A stretch of 64,000 bases of DNA from Amycolatopsis alkalitolerans. GTDB lineage: Bacteria > Actinomycetota > Actinomycetes > Mycobacteriales > Pseudonocardiaceae. This document shows, one piece after another, positions 6,820 through 16,411 of the stretch. The stretch lies in assembly GCF_006152065.1 (NCBI RefSeq), contig NZ_VDFW01000028.1, positions 28,986 through 92,985 on the forward strand, written 5' to 3'. The notes under the pieces are model-generated. The model saw nothing but the letters and a program-made list of their open reading frames with translations, did no database searches and was not told the DNA's origin. Position 1 is the first letter of the stretch. Each line of letters opens with the position of its first letter. The translations under genes were made by a program, and so were the position numbers.

Positions 6820-9767
6820 CCCTGGAACGCGGTGGGACCGGCGGCTCCTGGCGCCCGGGCAGGCTGAACCGCCGTCAGCGGCGGCGGCTCGGCGGCGGCC
6901 GGCACTGGCCCCGGTTTCGCTTGCCGCACATCGCGTCCGGCGCGTTCGACCTGCTGGCCGTCGTGGCGATGGTGGTGCTGGTCGGGCTGGGCCTGCTGAA
7001 CCTCTACGCGATCGGCGGAACGTCGCTCGCCGGGCACCAGGCGATCATCGCGGCCGCGGGCGTGCTCGCGCTCGCGGTGTTCTGGCGCCTGCGCGCCTCG
7101 GTGCTGACCGTGCTCGGCTGGACCTGTTACGCGCTCGCCGTGCTGTTCCTGCTCGCCGTGCTCGTCGTCGGCACGCACGCCAACGGCGCGCAACGCTGGC
7201 TGGCGCTGGGCACGCTCACCTTCCAGCCGTCCGAACTGGCCAAGCTGGGGCTGCTGATCGTGCTGGCCACCGTGACCGGCTCGACCCGCCCGGCGTGGCA
7301 GCGGTTCACCTTCGCCGTCGTGCTCGCGGTGGTGCCGATCGGGCTCACCGTGCTCGAACCCGATCTGTCCACCGCCACCCTGCTCGTCGCGATCACCGTG
7401 GCGATGCTCATCCTCGGCCGGATCCCGATGCGGTTCCTGCTCCCGCTCTTCGGCGGTGCCGCGGTCGCCGCGCCGCTGGCCATCAGCCTGCTGCGGCCCT
7501 ACCAGATCGAGCGGATCACCACGTTCCTGTCGGCCAACCCCGCCGACGCCGGACCAGGATGGGCCGTGCTGCAAGCGCATATCGCGCTCGCCTCGGGCGG
7601 CTGGCGGGGACAGGCGGGCAACCCGCTGCGGCAGTTGCTCGCCGAATACCTCCCCGACCGGGAAACCGACCTCGCGCTCGCCAGCCTGGTCGAGCAATGG
7701 GGACTGGTCGCCGGCGCGGCCGCGGTGCTGGCCGCGCTGGTCCTCGTGTGGCGGCTGGCGCTGGCCGCACGCGTTCCGCGCAGCCGCCCGGGGGCACTCG
7801 TCGCGGCCGGGTTCGCGATGCTGCTCGGTGTGGAAGCCGTCGTGTCGCTGGGCGGCAACCTCGGCCTGCTGCCGGTCGCGGGCGTCCCGTTCCCTCTGGT
7901 CAGCTATGGCGGCACCGCGGTGGTGGTGCATCTGATCGCGCTCGGGATCGTGCTGAGCGTGCGCCGCGACGGCGCCCGCCGGCGGCTGTGGTCGGCACCG
8001 TCGTGGCGGTACGCCCGCCCTCGCCTCGCCCGGTTCGCCGCGCTCGCGCTGACCGGCCTGCTGGTCGTGTTCAGCCTCTACGCCTGGAACCTGCAGACCA
8101 CACAGGGCGACGCGCTCCGCACGGCCGCGCAGTCGCAGATGACCCGGTGCACCACCATCCCGGCCCCCCGCGGAATGATCACCGACCGGCACGGCACCGC
8201 GCTGGCGGCCGGCGCCGGCACCGAGACGGTGCTGGCCACACCCGCTCTGCTGCGGAGTCACGCGGACGACGTCCGGCGCCTGTCCACGCTGACCGGCATT
8301 CCGGCGGGCACCCTGCGTTCGGCACTCGACGCGGCGCCCGCGACCGCGCTGTCGACCCCGCTCGCCGACGTGCCGGACGCGCTGGGCGACAAGATCACCG
8401 CCGCCAACCTGCCCGGGGTCGTGCTGGCCCCGAAACCCACCCGCCACTATCTCGAAAGCGCCACGCTCGCGCCGGTCCTCGGTTTCGCCGGAGTCGCGAC
8501 ACCGGCCGATCTGCGCCGCTGGCCCGGCCTGCCGAACGGCGAGATCGTCGGCCGGAGCGGGCTCGAACAGACCTATGACGCGGTGCTGCGCGGCGTGGAC
8601 GGGAAGGACTGCTTCGCCGTCGACCCGGCGGGCGTGCCGGTCGCGCAGGGTTCGTTCCAGGGGGCCGTCCCCGGCGCCAACCTGCGGCTTTCCCTCGACC
8701 TGGCGTTGCAGCGGCAACTCACCGCCTCTCTCGCGACCGCACTGGCCGCCGAGCCACCGGGCGGTCTCGGCTCGGCGGTCATGATGGATCCCAAGACCGG
8801 CGCGATACTCGCGATGGCGAGCCTTCCCTCTTACGACAACAACATCTACGGGCCACCGGTGGACACGGCCGGGCTGCGCGACGCCGAGCACGCCCAGGGC
8901 CAGCCCATGCTCGAACACACCACCCAGGTCGCCATGCCGCCCGGGTCGACGTTCAAACTCGTGGTCGCCTCGGCCGATATGGCCCATCCGGTCTTCGACC
9001 CCGGCAACGTGATCCCCACCGGCGCGTCGTTCACGCTGGGCGGCCACACCTTCCACAACTGGAGCGCCCTGCCGCCCCAGAACCTGGTGCAGGCCATCGC
9101 GTGGTCCAACGACGTGTACTTCTACAAGCTGGCGAACGCTTTGGGCCCGGACGCGCTGACGAGCGTCGCTTCGCAGTTCGGCGTCGGGGCGCCGACCGGC
9201 ATCGACCTGCCTGCCGAAAGCGGCGGCTACCTCGGCACCCCGAAGACGGTCCAGCACTGGTACGCGGGTTCCACCGTGATCCTCGGGATCGGCCAGGGCT
9301 ACCTCACCGTGACGCCGCTGCAGGACGCGCGCTGGACGGCGGCCGCGGCGACCGGCAGCCTGGTCACGCCGCGGCTCGGCCTCGCGACCGGCACCTCCAC
9401 CTACACCGCGCTGCCGCCCCAGGCCCGCGTCGCGTTACCGTTCGCCGGAGCACTCGGCCCGGTGCGTGACGGTATGCGCGCCGCCGTCACCTCGGGGACC
9501 GCGAGTCGCCTGAAGGCGCTGCCCGTCCCGGTCGGGGCCAAAACCGGGACCGCGCAGGACCCGTCCAGCCCCAACGGCGGGCTCGATGACTGGATGACCG
9601 CCGCCGCACCGATGAACGACCCGTCGATCGTCGCGACCGCGGTGGTGCAGGGGCCGGGCGAGGGCGCCACCAGCGCCGGACCCGTTGTGCAGGAGGCACT
9701 CGGCTACTATTTCGCCCACCAGAACGAGATTCTCGCGATGCCGCCGGTGCAGGCGCCCGGCCGGTGA
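6813..9767 (+). CDS. SEDS glycosyltransferase (FtsW/RodA-type) fused to class B penicillin-binding protein
   Basis: A 984-residue fusion of two cell-wall enzymes normally made as separate partners. Residues about 45-405 form the multipass SEDS domain, which polymerises lipid II (GAQRWLALG, FQPSELAKL, and a final VPFPLVSYGGTA segment). A further helix near 415-430 leads into an outer class B PBP: a pedestal region, then the transpeptidase domain with catalytic Ser712 in STFK, Ser-Asn-Asp at 765-767 and KTG at 910-912. It should polymerise and cross-link peptidoglycan as one polypeptide. The ATG at 6813 overlaps the upstream gene by seven bases. It is convergent with an MreB-like gene one base away, which supports an elongation or sporulation-wall role (inference). 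Confidence 0.93.
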   Translation: MLTLERGGTGGSWRPGRLNRRQRRRLGGGRHWPRFRLPHIASGAFDLLAVVAMVVLVGLGLLNLYAIGGTSLAGHQAIIAAAGVLALAVFWRLRASVLTVLGWTCYALAVLFLLAVLVVGTHANGAQRWLALGTLTFQPSELAKLGLLIVLATVTGSTRPAWQRFTFAVVLAVVPIGLTVLEPDLSTATLLVAITVAMLILGRIPMRFLLPLFGGAAVAAPLAISLLRPYQIERITTFLSANPADAGPGWAVLQAHIALASGGWRGQAGNPLRQLLAEYLPDRETDLALASLVEQWGLVAGAAAVLAALVLVWRLALAARVPRSRPGALVAAGFAMLLGVEAVVSLGGNLGLLPVAGVPFPLVSYGGTAVVVHLIALGIVLSVRRDGARRRLWSAPSWRYARPRLARFAALALTGLLVVFSLYAWNLQTTQGDALRTAAQSQMTRCTTIPAPRGMITDRHGTALAAGAGTETVLATPALLRSHADDVRRLSTLTGIPAGTLRSALDAAPATALSTPLADVPDALGDKITAANLPGVVLAPKPTRHYLESATLAPVLGFAGVATPADLRRWPGLPNGEIVGRSGLEQTYDAVLRGVDGKDCFAVDPAGVPVAQGSFQGAVPGANLRLSLDLALQRQLTASLATALAAEPPGGLGSAVMMDPKTGAILAMASLPSYDNNIYGPPVDTAGLRDAEHAQGQPMLEHTTQVAMPPGSTFKLVVASADMAHPVFDPGNVIPTGASFTLGGHTFHNWSALPPQNLVQAIAWSNDVYFYKLANALGPDALTSVASQFGVGAPTGIDLPAESGGYLGTPKTVQHWYAGSTVILGIGQGYLTVTPLQDARWTAAAATGSLVTPRLGLATGTSTYTALPPQARVALPFAGALGPVRDGMRAAVTSGTASRLKALPVPVGAKTGTAQDPSSPNGGLDDWMTAAAPMNDPSIVATAVVQGPGEGATSAGPVVQEALGYYFAHQNEILAMPPVQAPGR

Positions 9768-9768
9768 C

Positions 9769-10764
9769 TCACCAGCCGCGGAACGCGTCCAGCAGGCGAC
9801 GATCGCGCAATGCCTTGGCCGCGCCCTCGGCGACGCAGGTCAGCGGCCGTTCGGCCGGTTTGACCGAGAAGCCGAGCGCCTCGTCCAGCCGGTGATGCAC
9901 GCCGCGCGCCAGCGAACCGCCGCCGAAGGCCAGCAGCCCCTCGGACAGCACGTCGCCGACGCTCTGCGGGGGCAGGTCGTCCATACATGCGGCGAGGGTC
10001 TGCACGATCGCGTCGATCACCGGGCGCATCGCGGCCTGCAGTTCCTCGATCGTCACCGTCGCGACCTTGGGCCGCCCGGTCGCGGCGTCCCGTCCGGCGA
10101 CCGCGATGGTCGGGCCTTCCTCGGTGCTGCACCGGACTTTGATGTCCTCGGCGTCGAGTTCGCCGAGCAGGATCCCGTGCTGTTCGCGCAGGTGGTGAAA
10201 CACCGCCATGGTCATCTCGTCGCCGGCGACCCGGGACGAACGGTGGGCCACCACCTCGCCGAAACAGAACGCGGTCACTTCCGCGGTGCCGCCGCCGATG
10301 TCGACGGCGAGGTGGGTGCGGCGGTCCAGCGGATCGATCCCGCAGCCGATCGCGCCCGCGATCGGCTCGGCCAGCAGCGCCGGCCGGTGCAGACCGGCTT
10401 CCTCGGCGGCCTCCAGCAGCGCCCGGCGTTCGAGCGGGGTCGCGCCCAGCGGCACGCCGACGACCGCGTGGATCCGCAGCCGCTGCCAGCGATGCGGCGC
10501 GAGCTTGTGCAGAACCGCACGGATGTAGGCCTGGGCGGTGTCGAGGTCGGTGATCACGCCGTCGCGCAACGGGCGCACCGCGGACACGCCGTTCGACGTG
10601 CGGCCGACGAGGCTGCGCGCGTCGTGCCCGACCGCCGCGACCTTCGGGCGCCGGGCACCGGAATCTCGCAGCAGCATCACCGAGGGTTCTTCCAGCAGCA
10701 GTTCGCTGCGCGCCGCGCAGACGACCGTGTTCGTGTTGCCGAGATCAATGCCCAATGCACCCAC
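9769..10764 (-). CDS. MreB-like bacterial actin
   Basis: A 331-residue actin/Hsp70-fold ATPase. The phosphate-1 motif GIDLGNTNT is at the N-terminus, phosphate-2 is VDIGGGTAEV and the adenosine motif is LLAFGGGSLARG. Length and motif order match MreB/Mbl rather than DnaK. MreB-type filaments guide lateral or spore-wall synthesis, and the convergent SEDS-PBP fusion next door fits that. I chose the GTG at 10764 because GGAGG lies five bases upstream; an ATG at 10800 would add 12 residues. It is more divergent than housekeeping MreB, so it may be a paralogue. Confidence 0.85.
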   Translation of the reverse strand: MGALGIDLGNTNTVVCAARSELLLEEPSVMLLRDSGARRPKVAAVGHDARSLVGRTSNGVSAVRPLRDGVITDLDTAQAYIRAVLHKLAPHRWQRLRIHAVVGVPLGATPLERRALLEAAEEAGLHRPALLAEPIAGAIGCGIDPLDRRTHLAVDIGGGTAEVTAFCFGEVVAHRSSRVAGDEMTMAVFHHLREQHGILLGELDAEDIKVRCSTEEGPTIAVAGRDAATGRPKVATVTIEELQAAMRPVIDAIVQTLAACMDDLPPQSVGDVLSEGLLAFGGGSLARGVHHRLDEALGFSVKPAERPLTCVAEGAAKALRDRRLLDAFRGW

Positions 10765-10972
10765 AGTCGCCTCCAGTTCCGAAGCGGACACGGTGCGCAA
10801 CGATCAGCGCCACCCCATCGTAGATCGCTTTTGCCCCGAAAGGCTGCGGGGGCAACAAAACCGATACCGGCCGATCATGCGCCGGCGCCGCCCCGATCTC
10901 ACACCGTTTGCGCTACCATGAGATGCCTGTTTCATTTATAGCGACTCGGCGCCTGACAAAGGAGTTCAGCCG

Positions 10973-12595
10973 ATGAGCAGGAGCGCAGTCAAGAAAAGGC
11001 CCGCCAAACGGCAAGCCGTCGTGCTCGAGCGCAGGGCGTCCGGTCCGGTCCTGGCACTGCGCGGGGCCGTGCTGGTGCTGGTGATCGCGCTCGTCGTCGC
11101 TCCCTGGCTGCCGTGGCAGGAGCAGAAGACGGGCTGGGCGCTGCTGTCCGGAAAGAGTTTCGCGGATCTCGCGCTCGCCGTGGTGTTCGGCCTCGCCGCG
11201 GTGGTCGCCTGGCTGATCACGCTGACCCGCCGCTCCCGATGGGCCGGGACTACAGCGGTGCTCATCACCGGCATCGGCGCGGCGGCGGTGCTCACCGCCG
11301 CGCTGTCCGGCGGGCCCGGCTGGCCCGGCCTCGGGCTCGGGCTGGCGGTCGTCGCGCTGCCGGCGCTCCTGATCCTCGCGATCCCGGTGACGCTCACCTG
11401 CGATCGCCGGGTACCGAAGAAGATCACTACTTCGAAGGCAGGCGCGGTCCTCCTGGCCGTCGTGCTGGCGGCGTCGGCCGTGGGCTACGGAGCCAACTGG
11501 TACACCACCCGCGTTCTGACCAGCACGACCGCGGCGGCGGCGCCTGCCGGCGTCCCCGAGGGCCCGCCAGGAAAGGCGCTGTGGACCGTGTCCGCCGGTC
11601 CCGATGCCGGGGCGGTCGTGCTGCCCGGCGGTCTCGTGGCGCTGAAACATGTTGAAGGAACGGACGTGGAGGTTCGCGACGCGGCGACCGGCGCCGAACG
11701 CTGGCAGTACACCCGGCGCGGAGCGAGCCTGTCGGACCTGGTGCTCTCCGATGACGGCAGCACGCTCATCGCGGTCTACCGCGTGAACGACTACGTCGCC
11801 GTCGGGCTCGACCCGGTCACCGGAGCAGTCCGCTGGCACCAGTCCTTCAGCGACACGTTCCTGCCGCTGCCCGGCGCGCTGGTGCATCTCGGGGACAAGC
11901 AGATCAGCGCCTACGACCCGGACACCGGCCGGCCGATGTGGCACCTGCCGCTCGCCCAGAAGTTCTGCGGGAACACCGGCTCGCTCGCCGCGGCCGCGGG
12001 CCTGCTGGTCGCGCTCGCCCCGTGCGTGTCCGTGCCGCCCGCGAAAACCGGGGACGTGGTGGCCATCGACATGAGCGGCCGGATCCGCTGGACGGCCCCG
12101 ACCCAGAGCCAGGCGCAGGACAGCTCCAGCTCGCAGGTCACGGTCGTCAACCGCGACGCGGTGGTCGTGAGCCTCGCCTCCGCCATGCGGGCGCTGGTCG
12201 TCGACCCGGCGACCGGTCACGTGCGCTGGAACGCCGACACCAACACGGAAACGGTCCAGGCGGTCGGCGACGGGGTCGCGCTCACCGCGACGAACGGCCG
12301 GATCGCGCTGCGAAACGCCGTGACCGGCGCGCCGTCATCCGCGCAGCCGCCCGCCGAACTAATGCCCACCGGGGCGTCGGTCGCCGCCGCCACCATCAAC
12401 GGGGCTCGCGCCTACATCCTGCTGGACGGCGACCACCCGCGGCTCGCGGTCGTGGACACCGCGACCGGCCGCGCCCTCGGCAGCTACGCCCTACCGGGGA
12501 AAGTCTCCAGCGGCACTGTGCAACCCACGTCGACGGGCACCACGGTCGTCACCGCCCAGAACGGTTCCTCGACACTGATCACCGCTATTCGCTGA
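10973..12595 (+). CDS. membrane protein with C-terminal PQQ-type beta-propeller
   Basis: A 540-residue protein. Four hydrophobic helices lie within residues about 28-180, followed by an extracytoplasmic propeller with repeats such as [37 protein letters not shown] and [12 protein letters not shown]. These are outer-membrane-BamB/PQQ-like WD-type blades. The family role here is unknown; no dehydrogenase active site is visible. The ATG at 10973 has AAAGGAG upstream. Its 3' end overlaps the convergent cysNC gene by 11 bases. Confidence 0.75.
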   Translation: MSRSAVKKRPAKRQAVVLERRASGPVLALRGAVLVLVIALVVAPWLPWQEQKTGWALLSGKSFADLALAVVFGLAAVVAWLITLTRRSRWAGTTAVLITGIGAAAVLTAALSGGPGWPGLGLGLAVVALPALLILAIPVTLTCDRRVPKKITTSKAGAVLLAVVLAASAVGYGANWYTTRVLTSTTAAAAPAGVPEGPPGKALWTVSAGPDAGAVVLPGGLVALKHVEGTDVEVRDAATGAERWQYTRRGASLSDLVLSDDGSTLIAVYRVNDYVAVGLDPVTGAVRWHQSFSDTFLPLPGALVHLGDKQISAYDPDTGRPMWHLPLAQKFCGNTGSLAAAAGLLVALAPCVSVPPAKTGDVVAIDMSGRIRWTAPTQSQAQDSSSSQVTVVNRDAVVVSLASAMRALVVDPATGHVRWNADTNTETVQAVGDGVALTATNGRIALRNAVTGAPSSAQPPAELMPTGASVAAATINGARAYILLDGDHPRLAVVDTATGRALGSYALPGKVSSGTVQPTSTGTTVVTAQNGSSTLITAIR

Positions 12596-14411
12596 GGCTC
12601 TGCAGGATCTTGGTGGCCATGATGGCGGGGTCTCCGTCGTCGGGCCGCAGCACGAGCTCGGGTGAGGTGGGCTGTTGGTACGCCTGGTCGATGCCGGTGA
12701 ACCCGCGAATTTCACCGGCGCGGGCTTTCGCGTACATGCCCTTGGGGTCGCGCGACTCGCACACCTGCAGTGGCGTGTCGAGGAACACCTCCACGAACGG
12801 CAGCCCCGCATCGTGATGCGCGCCCCGCACCCGGGCCCGGTCGGCCCGGTACGGACTGATCAAGGAAACTATTGCCACGATCCCAGCATCCGCGAACAAC
12901 TTCGCCACCTCACCGACCCGACGCACGTTCTCCGCCCGCTCCGCCTCACCGAACCCGAGATCCGCGGTCAACCCATGCCGCAGATTGTCCCCGTCCAGCA
13001 CATACGCCGGGCGCCCCGCGGACACCAGCAACCGCTCCAACTCCACCGCGACACTGGACTTCCCAGACCCCGACAACCCGGTCAACCACACCGTCGCCCC
13101 CCGCGACGCCCGCTGCCCACGCGTGAACGCGCTGCCATGCCACACCACCCCCGACGCCGCCAGGCTCGGCCCGATGATCATCCCCGCCGCAACCGTGTTA
13201 TGCGTCGCCGGATCGATCAGGATGAAACTGCCCGTCGCCCGGTTCCGCCGGTAGGGATCGAACAGCAACGCCCGCCGCGTCCGCAGCCGCACCCGCCCGA
13301 TCTCGTTCAACGCCAACGACGACGCCGCCTCGTCCCGGTGCAGCGTGTTGACATCCAACCGGTAATCCAACCCCCGCACCTGCGCCGTGGTCAACTGGGT
13401 GGTGTGCCGGATCGCGTACGACGCACCCGGCCGCAGCGTCGACTGCTCCGCGAACCAGCACACCATCGCATCCACCTCGGTGCCGGCCAGCGGCCGGTTC
13501 CCGGGACGGCAGAACACATCACCACGCCCGGCATCCAGTTCGTCTGCCAGCTCCACCGACACCGCCGCCGCGGCCGCGGCCTCCGCCAACCGCTGCCCGC
13601 CCGGCCCCCACAAGGCCCGCACCTTCGTGCGGAACCCCGACGGCAACACCACCAGTTCGTCGCCCACCGTCAGCGCACCACTGGCCACCGTCCCCGCATA
13701 CGCACGGAAATCCGTCTCCTGACGGCGGATCACATACTGCACCGGGAAACGCGCGTCGATCAGATTCCGGTCCGACGCGATATGCACCTGCTCCAGATGA
13801 GGCAGCAGTGGCAACCCCTCAAACCACGGCATACTCGCCGACCGATGCACGATATTGTCCCCATGCAACGCCGACACCGGCACGAACGTCACATCGTGCA
13901 CATCCAGCTTCGCCGCGAACCGGCGGAACTCCCCGCAGATCTCCGCGAACCGCGCCTGGGACCAGTCGATCAGATCCATCTTGTTCACACACACCACCAC
14001 ATGCGCAATCCCCAGCAACCCCGCCAGAAACGCGTGCCGCCGCGACTGCTCCAGCAACCCCTTCCGCGCATCCACCAGAATCAACGCCAAATCCGCCGTC
14101 GACGCCCCCGTCACCATATTCCGCGTGTACTGAACATGCCCCGGCGTGTCGGCGATGATGAACCTCCGCCGCGGCGTCGCGAAATACCGGTGCGCCACAT
14201 CGATCGTGATCCCCTGCTCACGCTCCGCCCGCAACCCGTCCGTCAACAACGCCAGATTCGGATACGACTCCCCACGCTCCCGGCTCGCCCGCTCCACCGC
14301 CGCCAACTGATCCGTAAACAACGCCTTCGAATCAAACAACAACCGCCCGATCAACGTCGACTTCCCATCATCGACACTGCCCGCCGTCGCCAACCGCACC
14401 AACTCCGGCAT
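12585..14411 (-). CDS. cysNC: bifunctional sulfate adenylyltransferase subunit 1 / adenylylsulfate kinase
   Basis: A 608-residue fusion. Residues 1-430 are the CysN GTPase, an EF-Tu-like subunit that drives ATP sulfurylase: P-loop GSVDDGKST (11-19), DTPGH and NKMD. Residues about 440-608 are the CysC APS kinase: P-loop GLSGSGKSS near 446, DGDN and the SPYRADR segment. Together with CysD it converts sulfate to APS and then PAPS, the donor for sulfotransferases or for assimilation. The ATG at 14411 follows AAGGAGGGGG; longer reading is excluded. It lies 91 bases after cysD on the same strand. No cysH/cysI reductase is adjacent. Confidence 0.95.
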   Translation of the reverse strand: MPELVRLATAGSVDDGKSTLIGRLLFDSKALFTDQLAAVERASRERGESYPNLALLTDGLRAEREQGITIDVAHRYFATPRRRFIIADTPGHVQYTRNMVTGASTADLALILVDARKGLLEQSRRHAFLAGLLGIAHVVVCVNKMDLIDWSQARFAEICGEFRRFAAKLDVHDVTFVPVSALHGDNIVHRSASMPWFEGLPLLPHLEQVHIASDRNLIDARFPVQYVIRRQETDFRAYAGTVASGALTVGDELVVLPSGFRTKVRALWGPGGQRLAEAAAAAAVSVELADELDAGRGDVFCRPGNRPLAGTEVDAMVCWFAEQSTLRPGASYAIRHTTQLTTAQVRGLDYRLDVNTLHRDEAASSLALNEIGRVRLRTRRALLFDPYRRNRATGSFILIDPATHNTVAAGMIIGPSLAASGVVWHGSAFTRGQRASRGATVWLTGLSGSGKSSVAVELERLLVSAGRPAYVLDGDNLRHGLTADLGFGEAERAENVRRVGEVAKLFADAGIVAIVSLISPYRADRARVRGAHHDAGLPFVEVFLDTPLQVCESRDPKGMYAKARAGEIRGFTGIDQAYQQPTSPELVLRPDDGDPAIMATKILQSLSE

Positions 14412-14502
14412 TACTCCCCCTCCTTTGACGCGTACCTTCGGCGAGCGCGCGTCGTGTGTGGTCGCCTTGTATGCAGGGCTACCGCTGATTTCCCACAGGG
14501 CA

Positions 14503-15411
14503 TCAGAAGTACCCTTCCCTCTTCCGGTCTTCCATACCGGCTTCGGAGATCCGGTCGTCGGCGCGTGTCGCGCCACGCTCGGTCAACCGGGTCGCCGCGA
14601 CCTCCGACACCACCTCCGCCGGGGTGGCAGCGAGCGACTCCACACAGCCGGTGCACGTGGCGTCTCCCACGGTCCGGAACCGCACCATCGCCTCCTCCGA
14701 CTGCTCCCCATCCAGCAGCCGCAAATGGCGAGTGTGCGCGAGCACCATGCCGTCGCGCTGCACCACCCGCCGCCGGTGCGCGTAATACAAAGACGGCAGC
14801 TCGATGTCCTCGGCCGCGACATACGACCAGATATCCAGCTCCGTCCAATTCGACAACGGGAAAACCCGGATATGCTCACCGCGCCGGTGCAGTCCGTTGT
14901 ACAGATTCCACAACTCCGGCCGCTGGTTCCGCGGATCCCACTGACCGAACTCGTCACGGAAGGAGAACACCCGCTCCTTGGCGCGCGCCTTCTCCTCATC
15001 CCGCCGGGCACCCCCGAACACCGCGTCGAACCCGCCCTCCCGGATCGCCCGCAGCAACGTCACCGTCTGCAGGCGATTGCGCGACGCACGCGGCCCGGAC
15101 TCCTCCACCACCCGGCCCGCGTCGATGTCGTCCTGCACCTGCGCCACCAGCAGCCGCACGCCCAGTTTCTCGACCGTGGCGTCGCGGAACGCCAACACCT
15201 CGTCGAAGTTGTGTCCCGTGTCGACGTGCAGCACCGGGAACGGCAGCGGCGCCGGCCAGAACGCCTTCGCCGCCACATGCAGCATCACCACGGAATCCTT
15301 GCCGCCGGAGAACAACAGCACCGGGTGCTCAAAGGTCGCGGCGACCTCACGAAAGATATAGACCGACTCGGCTTCCAGCGCCTGCGAATACGACGATTCC
15401 AACGTAGTCAT
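14503..15411 (-). CDS. cysD: sulfate adenylyltransferase subunit 2
   Basis: A 302-residue ATP pyrophosphatase-fold catalytic subunit of ATP sulfurylase. It contains the PP-loop [13 protein letters not shown] near residue 40, HVDTGHNF, and the conserved [16 protein letters not shown] and [12 protein letters not shown] segments. It makes APS from ATP and sulfate with CysN. The ATG at 15411 gives the usual family length; an in-frame GTG at 15438 is possible. It is divergently oriented to the TSUP exporter gene, with a 112-base shared promoter region. Confidence 0.95.
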   Translation of the reverse strand: MTTLESSYSQALEAESVYIFREVAATFEHPVLLFSGGKDSVVMLHVAAKAFWPAPLPFPVLHVDTGHNFDEVLAFRDATVEKLGVRLLVAQVQDDIDAGRVVEESGPRASRNRLQTVTLLRAIREGGFDAVFGGARRDEEKARAKERVFSFRDEFGQWDPRNQRPELWNLYNGLHRRGEHIRVFPLSNWTELDIWSYVAAEDIELPSLYYAHRRRVVQRDGMVLAHTRHLRLLDGEQSEEAMVRFRTVGDATCTGCVESLAATPAEVVSEVAATRLTERGATRADDRISEAGMEDRKREGYF

Positions 15412-15523
15412 CGCTGATGACGCTAAACCACGAAACACCCGCTCAGCGCGGGGTTCTCTTCCGCCACACCCGGGCGAAACCAGCCCTCACCGCTTCCACA
15501 GCGAACCCGCCTACGGTGGCCAG

Positions 15524-16411
15524 GTGGACTTCTCGTGGCTACTGGTACTGGCCGGTGCGCTCGTCGGGTTTTCCGTCGGGCTGACCGGGATGGGCGGCGG
15601 GGCACTCATGACCCCAATCATGGTGATACTCTTCGGCATCAACCCCACCACCGCCGTCGGCAGCGACCTCACCGCCTCACTGGTGATGAAACCGATCGGC
15701 GCCGCCGTACACCACACAACACGCACGATCCGCTGGGACATCGTGCGCTGGCTACTGCCCACCGCCATCCCAGCCGCCTTCGCCGGCGCATTCGCACTCC
15801 CCCTCCTCGGCCACGGCGACCCGCTCCAACACCACCTACGACTGGCCATCGGCACCGCACTGCTGCTAGCCGTACTCGGCATCCTCGCCCGCGCACTGCT
15901 CGGCCGCCGCACCACCGAAACCCCCCACACCCAAGCCCGCCCAGTACCCACCCTGATCATCGGACTCACCGGCGGGCTCATCGTCGGCGTCACGTCGGTC
16001 GGATCCGGATCACTCATCATCGTCATGCTCATGCTGACCCACCCGCGGCTGCGCGCCAACGAACTCGTCGGCACCGACCTCGTCCAGGCCATCCCCATGG
16101 TCGCCGCCGCCGCGCTCGGCCACCTCATCGTCGGCGACACCAGCTTCGGCCTCGCCGGCACCGTCCTCATCGGAGCAATCCCCGGCATCATCGCCGGCTC
16201 ACTGCTGTCTGCCCGCGCACCCAGCGCCTTCCTACGCTGGACACTAGCGATCCTGCTACTCGGCTCCGGCCTCGCCCTCTGGCACATCCCCACCCCGGCC
16301 GCCCTGATCAGCTGCGCCACGCTCGCCATCCTCGCGCTCGCCCGCGCGGGCATCCGCCGCGCCATGCCCGGCCGCCGCCCCCAGCCCGAACCCGCTCGGT
16401 CCGGAAGCTAA
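15524..16411 (+). CDS. TSUP (TauE/SafE) family sulfite/organosulfonate exporter-like permease
   Basis: A 295-residue permease with about eight hydrophobic helices. The N-terminal GLTGMGGGALMTPIM motif and the repeat GLTGGLIVGVTSVGSGSLI in the second half are the duplicated signature of the TauE/SafE family, which moves sulfite, sulfoacetate or related anions. Divergence from cysD supports a sulfur role. Translation starts at GTG 15524. Its stop codon overlaps the stop of the convergent radical SAM gene by four bases. Confidence 0.88.
   Translation: MDFSWLLVLAGALVGFSVGLTGMGGGALMTPIMVILFGINPTTAVGSDLTASLVMKPIGAAVHHTTRTIRWDIVRWLLPTAIPAAFAGAFALPLLGHGDPLQHHLRLAIGTALLLAVLGILARALLGRRTTETPHTQARPVPTLIIGLTGGLIVGVTSVGSGSLIIVMLMLTHPRLRANELVGTDLVQAIPMVAAAALGHLIVGDTSFGLAGTVLIGAIPGIIAGSLLSARAPSAFLRWTLAILLLGSGLALWHIPTPAALISCATLAILALARAGIRRAMPGRRPQPEPARSGS

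Noticed and set aside
6714..9257. 847-codon minus-strand frame opposite the SEDS-PBP gene
   Set aside because: Runs of Arg, Gly and Gln typical of antisense frames; the plus strand has all SEDS and PBP motifs.
12675..15407. 910-codon plus-strand frame opposite cysNC and cysD
   Set aside because: Composition of Arg, Pro and Thr and no domain; the minus strand encodes clear sulfate-activation enzymes.
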